35,465 nucleotides of DNA from NCBI GenBank assembly GCA_043813895.1, contig JBDRKQ010000200.1, positions 1-35,465 on the forward strand, written 5' to 3'. The DNA is from CAZTAR01 sp043813895. GTDB lineage: Bacteria; Planctomycetota; Phycisphaerae; UBA1845; UTPLA1. The position numbers and the translations under genes were made by a program. Below the pieces are notes generated by a model. The model was not told where the DNA came from and made no database searches. It saw only the letters and a list, made by a program, of their open reading frames with translations. Positions 31,419-35,465 of the stretch are shown here, in pieces. Each line of letters opens with the position of its first letter. Position 1 is the stretch's first letter.

Positions 31419-31502
31419 AGGCAATTGGCTTGTACCCGTCGATTCAACCGTGGTGGAGCGCCAGGATCAGGAACCGGCCCGGCGCACCGATAAGATGGCG
31501 TT

Positions 31503-33410
31503 ATGGCGGAACCAGATGCCGACAGGGCGAAGCCAAACCGCGCGGTAAGACACGCCGGCGCTGCGGTGTTGATCATCATCGCGATAGTGACCTCGGCGAT
31601 CCTGCTGCTTCGCGACCACGGCGATCCCTTGGTGGAGCCCGCTCCGACTCTTCGGCCGGGGGCAGCAGCCGGGTTCAATCTCCTGCTGATTACGCTGGAC
31701 ACCGTCCGTAGCGATCATCTGGGTTGCTATGGATACGCCCTGGCCGAAACGCCGACCATCGACTCGCTGGCGGCGCGCGGGGTCTTGTTTGAAGATGCGG
31801 TGGCCCCCGTGCCACTGACCCTGCCTTCTCACGCCACCATGCTGACCGGGCTGTATCCTCCCAATCACGGCGTGCGCGACAACGGGACGTTCTGCCTGGC
31901 TCCGGAGCAAGTCACCTTCACGGAGACCCTAAAGGACAAAGCGTATGACACTGCGGCATTCATCGCCTGTTTTGTGCTCGATGAGCGCTTCGGCTTGAGC
32001 CAGGGGTTTGACACGTATGACTTCGAGGTGACGCCTGGAGGGTTCCACCCCATGAATGCCGATTTCAACCAGCGACCCGCAACTGCGGTTACCGACTCGG
32101 CGGTCCGCTGGTTACAAATGCGGCAACGCGCCGGCCGCGGCGCTCCGTTTTTCGTGTGGGCACATTACTTCGACGCGCATGTCCCGTATCGCTCACCGCA
32201 CCGCAAGCTGCCGCGCTTCGCCCAACGACCGTACGACGGTGAGATCGCCTTTGTCGACGTCCAGATCAAACGCCTGCTTGAGGAGTTGGATCGTCAGAGG
32301 CTGCGCGCTCGCACCTTGATTGTCGTGGTGTCCGACCACGGGGAAGGACTGGGCGAACACGGCGAGCCAACGCACGGCATGTTCCTCTACGGCAGTACGC
32401 TGCGCGTGGCCTTTGTCCTCTCGTGTCCGTCGTTGGTCAAGCAGCCCTGCCGCATCCGTGATCGCGTTGTCAGCCTGGTGGACCTGCGCCCGACGCTCGA
32501 AAGCCTGATGGGGCTACCGGTCTCGCCCGGCGACGGGATCAGCCTGCTGACCGAAAACCATGATCCTGACCGGGCGGTCTATATCGAAACAAAAGTGCCC
32601 TTCTACTCCGCACGCTGCAGCCCGTTGCACGGCCTCTGCAGGCACGGGGACAAGTACATCTCCGGCCCGGAGCCGGAGTACTACGACTTGCGCACGGACC
32701 CGGGCGAACGCAACAACCTCCACTCCGTCCGCCAGGCGCAACCCAAGACGCTGGCAGCGCGACTCGACCGTCTGTTGGAGGCCTGGGCGGTGACTGATGG
32801 CGCCGAAACGGACCGGCGAACCATGACGCCAAGCGAAATCGCCCGACTCGGTTCTCTTGGCTACGTGCGAGGGCCGACGGACGGCACATCCGAGGATCTT
32901 CCTGAGCCCAAGGCTATGCTGCGCGCCAGTCGCATGGTCAGCGAGGCGGTGGAACTGCACAAACGCGGTCTTACACGGGACGCTCTCCGCTTGGCCGAAC
33001 AGGCGGTGGATGAGTGCTCGGCCTTCGCCGACGGGAGCCGGACGCTCGCCGGCCTGTACGAGCAGATGAACCGCCGTGAGGACGCAATCAGGGTCCTGCG
33101 CAAGTCGCTTGAACTCAACCCTCGATACGCCACTGCCCTGGAACTCGCACGCATACTCATGAGAATGGGCAGGTATGATGAAGCGGAGCGTGCTTTCAAA
33201 AGCGCGTCAGCTCTTGATCCGCACAATGGCGCGGTCAACGTCCTTCGCGGAGATCAGTACATCCTCCAAGGCCGCCTGCTCGACGCCATCGCCCAGTATG
33301 AACAGGCCATTCACATTGACCGCCACCGCGCCGGCATCATCGCCCGCCAACAGATCGTCAAGGTCAAGAAGCTAATCCAACAGCGGCAATCCGCTCCTTC
33401 CGGAGGATAG
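31503..33410 (+). CDS. Membrane-anchored sulfatase-fold (alkaline phosphatase superfamily) protein with C-terminal TPRs
   Basis: 635 residues. One N-terminal membrane helix (about 18-37) anchors an extracytoplasmic sulfatase-fold domain (about 57-450), followed by three to four TPR units (about 475-620), for example AIRVLRKSLELNPRYATALE. Metal-site phrases are LLLITLDTVRSDHLG (Asp66) and VVVSDHGEGLGEHG. At the nucleophile position, instead of C-x-P-x-R, which becomes formylglycine in true sulfatases, it has TLPSHATMLTG with Thr106. A threonine nucleophile is typical of phosphotransferases and phosphodiesterases of this superfamily, so sulfatase activity is doubtful. The gene is bracketed by the two related repeat elements. 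The TPRs may dock it in an envelope complex with the neighbouring GT-C-like protein (inference). Confidence 0.88.
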   Translation: MAEPDADRAKPNRAVRHAGAAVLIIIAIVTSAILLLRDHGDPLVEPAPTLRPGAAAGFNLLLITLDTVRSDHLGCYGYALAETPTIDSLAARGVLFEDAVAPVPLTLPSHATMLTGLYPPNHGVRDNGTFCLAPEQVTFTETLKDKAYDTAAFIACFVLDERFGLSQGFDTYDFEVTPGGFHPMNADFNQRPATAVTDSAVRWLQMRQRAGRGAPFFVWAHYFDAHVPYRSPHRKLPRFAQRPYDGEIAFVDVQIKRLLEELDRQRLRARTLIVVVSDHGEGLGEHGEPTHGMFLYGSTLRVAFVLSCPSLVKQPCRIRDRVVSLVDLRPTLESLMGLPVSPGDGISLLTENHDPDRAVYIETKVPFYSARCSPLHGLCRHGDKYISGPEPEYYDLRTDPGERNNLHSVRQAQPKTLAARLDRLLEAWAVTDGAETDRRTMTPSEIARLGSLGYVRGPTDGTSEDLPEPKAMLRASRMVSEAVELHKRGLTRDALRLAEQAVDECSAFADGSRTLAGLYEQMNRREDAIRVLRKSLELNPRYATALELARILMRMGRYDEAERAFKSASALDPHNGAVNVLRGDQYILQGRLLDAIAQYEQAIHIDRHRAGIIARQQIVKVKKLIQQRQSAPSGG

Positions 33411-33501
33411 GATCACCAATCGCCGGTTCCCGCCGCCCCCGGGTGTGGCCATACTTTGTGGCATGAGGGTGACGGGCGGCATGGCCAAGCGCAGCCCCGC
33501 C
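33411..33501. other. Short gap between sulfatase-fold gene and element copy 2
   Basis: No gene and no clear terminator are seen in these 91 bases. Together with the following element it forms the 429-bp interval before the C10 peptidase gene. Confidence 0.3.
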
Positions 33502-33762
33502 ATGAACCAGTGCGGAGCATGCCGATTTCGGTCTTGAGTAGGCCGAGATCAGGGGGTATACTGTGCGCACGTCGCCCGTGCATGGTCCCTCGGCACCCGG
33601 CGCGCCGGGATGACTCCGCGAAATGAGCCAAAGGCGTCTGATCGCCGGTGGAAACATAGGCGCAATGGAGGGCCAACATGAGCTGCGAGGCGACCCCGGC
33701 CCCCTCCTACCCCCAGGGCCACGCAACCACCGCTCGCGGAATCGAATTTCCTATCAGTAAGG
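33502..33762 (+). ncRNA. Candidate structured RNA or regulatory repeat element, copy 2
   Basis: This is the second copy of the element at 30921-31226. The hairpin GATTTCGGTC/GGCCGAGATC is at 33524-33550 (loop TTGAGTA), TATACT at 33557-33562, and CCCGG-CGCG-CCGGG at 33596-33609. The invariant GATGACTCCGCGAAATG block follows, then AAAGGCGTCTGA, GGAGGGCCAACATGAGCTG, and the terminal ATCAGTAA loop with different flanking pairs from copy 1. Between AAAGGCGTCTGA and GGTGG it has 5 bases where copy 1 has about 36 forming an extra hairpin. Loops and peripheral stems vary while the core is fixed, which suggests structural selection. It ends about 77 bp before the C10 peptidase start. Confidence 0.45.
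33534..33562 (+). promoter_or_regulatory. Promoter-like boxes inside element copy 2
   Basis: TTGAGT (33534-33539) and TATACT (33557-33562) with a 17-base spacer, at the same place as in copy 1. It would give the C10 peptidase gene a leader of about 270 bases containing the conserved blocks. Confidence 0.42.
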
Positions 33763-33839
33763 CTGGCCTGACGGTTTAGCCGGTTGAAGTGTTTGGCCCA
33801 TGCTGAACGACCACGGGCTGTTACTTGGAGGGCATTGAC

Positions 33840-35465
33840 ATGGAAGCCAGAACTGCTTTCAGAATCGTGGCGGTCCTTGGGTTCCTTGCATCCGCTGTTC
33901 CAGAAGCGCGGAGCGAGGTGGCGACTCAAGAAGAAGCGAGGCTGGCCTGCCAGAACTGGCTGTCACACATCGTGAATCAACGAGGGAGCTGGGCTGGGGA
34001 GGTTGAGCCAGAGATTGTGGACGTGCAGCAAATCATCGCGGAAGACGGTGATACCCTTCTGGCCCACTGCTTCTCCATTGGCCCCCGCGGGTATGTCGTA
34101 GTACCGATTCTCAAGGAGCTTCCGCCGATCAAGGCGTACTCCGAGGAGTACGGGTTGAACGGAAGCCAGACCGTCGGATTCCCCGAGCTATTGCGTGAAG
34201 TCTTGGAGCACCGGATCGGTCTCTTCGTCAAGGAGTACGGCAGCATGGAGGCAAGTCAGCCCGCGTCAGGCGATGTGCTTTTCGACCGGGTGAACCGGCG
34301 AGCATGGCGGGCGCTCCTGGTCGATGCAGACCAGTATCGGGCGGACCTCGATACCGGTGGCCCCCGAGATGGCGGCCCAGTCGGACCGCTGTTGACCACA
34401 GACTGGCATCAGAGTGGGCCGTACAACAACCAATGCCCTATGGGTGACGGCGGGCGAACGGTCGTGGGCTGCGTGGCGACGGCCGCGGCGCAGATTATGC
34501 GGTACTATCAGTGGCCTCCTTATGGAGAGGGCGACCACACGTACTGGTGGGATGGTGACGATTCTTGCGGCGGAAGCACGTCTGGCGCGTCGCTTTACGC
34601 GGATTTCTCGGATTCCTACGACTGGGCGAATATGCCAAATGACTGCGATGGCGGATGCACATCGGCCCAGCAAAACGCACTGGCGGAACTGTGCTACGAA
34701 GTCGGCGTTGCCTTTGAGATGGACTACGGCAACTGCGGTTCGGGAACACAGACGTATTACGCTTTGGATGTATTCCCGACATACTTCCGCTACTCCACGG
34801 CAATTGATAAAGAGGACCGTGACGATCATACCGCCGCTGCGTGGTTCGGCTTGATACAGGATGAAATCAACGCCAGTCGCCCAATACAGTATCGCATTAG
34901 CGGCCACTCGGTCGTCTGCGACGGCTGGTGGACCGTGGGTACGCCGCCGACTGAGCAGGACTATTACCACATCAACTACGGTTGGGGCGGCTCGCATACC
35001 ACTTGGTTCGCGATTGACAACATCTACGGTTCGTCTGATCCCATGGTGGAGTACCTTATCCGCAACATCGAACCCATTGGCGGCCCGATTAATGATGACT
35101 GTGACTCTGCAGCCGAAGTCGGCAATGGCACCTTCGAGGGGACCACCGCGTTCGCCACCAACGACGGATCGGCTAGTTGCGGCCTCTCCAGCAGCTCGCC
35201 GGACGTGTGGTACAGCTACTGCGCCATGGCCGACGGAACGCTCGAAGTGAACACCTGTGGCTCGTCGTTTAATACGGTGCTCTCGGTTCACAGCGGCTGT
35301 CCGGGCACACCGGCGAACGAGCTCGACTGCAACGATGACAGTAACAACTGCGGCGTCGGCTCGGATCGGTCCTACGTCAGTGTTCCCGTCTCAACCACCA
35401 CGACCTACTACATTCGCGTCTCCGGCCACAACGGCGACTCCGGAGATTACTCGCTCTATGTGGAC
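33840..35465 (+). CDS. Secreted C10-family (streptopain-type) cysteine protease with PPC domain, 3' end beyond window
   Basis: The frame is open for 542 codons to the window edge with no stop. GGAGGG lies about 7 bases before the ATG. A signal peptide (about 1-26) precedes a propeptide region (27-180) resembling the C10 pro-domain, including GPRGYVVVPILKELPPIKAYS. The protease domain has catalytic Cys211 in VGCVATAAAQIMRYYQWP, His356 in ISGHSVVCDGW, and HINYGWGG with Asn379, equivalent to Cys192 and His340 of streptopain. From about residue 418 a PPC-like beta domain follows (NDDCDSAAEVGNG to GDSGDYSLYV), usually a cell-surface or substrate-binding module. It contains many paired Cys, consistent with export. 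More domains probably follow. The upstream interval carries repeat element copy 2. Confidence 0.88.
   Translation, partial: MEARTAFRIVAVLGFLASAVPEARSEVATQEEARLACQNWLSHIVNQRGSWAGEVEPEIVDVQQIIAEDGDTLLAHCFSIGPRGYVVVPILKELPPIKAYSEEYGLNGSQTVGFPELLREVLEHRIGLFVKEYGSMEASQPASGDVLFDRVNRRAWRALLVDADQYRADLDTGGPRDGGPVGPLLTTDWHQSGPYNNQCPMGDGGRTVVGCVATAAAQIMRYYQWPPYGEGDHTYWWDGDDSCGGSTSGASLYADFSDSYDWANMPNDCDGGCTSAQQNALAELCYEVGVAFEMDYGNCGSGTQTYYALDVFPTYFRYSTAIDKEDRDDHTAAAWFGLIQDEINASRPIQYRISGHSVVCDGWWTVGTPPTEQDYYHINYGWGGSHTTWFAIDNIYGSSDPMVEYLIRNIEPIGGPINDDCDSAAEVGNGTFEGTTAFATNDGSASCGLSSSSPDVWYSYCAMADGTLEVNTCGSSFNTVLSVHSGCPGTPANELDCNDDSNNCGVGSDRSYVSVPVSTTTTYYIRVSGHNGDSGDYSLYVD

Noticed and set aside
1..35465. 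CRISPR array, transposase or integrase
   Set aside because: No regularly spaced repeats and no recognisable transposase or recombinase gene were seen anywhere in the window.

Overview
The window looks like the chromosomal replication-origin neighbourhood of a GC-rich bacterium, most likely a member of the Planctomycetota. The phylum is inferred from gene content: a TPR protein with two RNA polymerase alpha-CTD-like domains, a CHASE2 adenylate cyclase with a very large sensor, a C10 peptidase carrying a PPC domain, sulfatase/TPR fusions, and many short intergenic repeats of the GCCCGAAGCGCAAGCGAGGG and GGTACGGGCGTCTCGCCCGT kinds. No rRNA or marker gene in the window settles it.

Origin core (about 22.3-29.0 kb): dnaA, a 514-bp gap holding a perfect DnaA box, an AT-rich stretch and two matching palindromes, then dnaN, a DUF721/DciA-like gene and gyrB. 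recF, often found between dnaN and gyrB, is absent. Almost every gene left of dnaA is on the minus strand and every gene right of it is on the plus strand, as expected for two replichores leaving an origin at dnaA. parB lies 10.5 kb to the left without parA, and two parS-like palindromes lie upstream of it.

Left arm (0.3-22.3 kb), mostly minus strand: a secreted TPR/alpha-beta hydrolase; tRNA-Arg(TCG) followed by a decayed coding fragment; a MacAB/Lol-type export operon (permease, adaptor, ATPase); a zinc-ribbon protein beside a RACo-like corrinoid-activator ATPase; a DedA membrane protein; a HEAT-repeat protein; parB; two small plus-strand genes (a lipoprotein and a Cys-motif protein); a glutaryl-CoA dehydrogenase-like enzyme; a CHASE2 adenylate cyclase; a class II aldolase; and a translationally coupled pair of the TPR-alpha-CTD protein and a SpoIID-like protein.

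Right arm (29.0-35.5 kb), all plus strand: a polytopic GT-C-like membrane protein, a membrane-anchored sulfatase-fold/TPR protein with threonine at the nucleophile position, and a secreted C10 (streptopain-type) protease with a C-terminal PPC domain that runs off the window. Two related elements of about 260-300 bp, in the same orientation, flank the sulfatase-fold gene. Each combines a conserved hairpin, a promoter-like TTG-N17/18-TATACT and conserved downstream blocks. They are the best candidate here for an undescribed structured RNA or mobile regulatory element.
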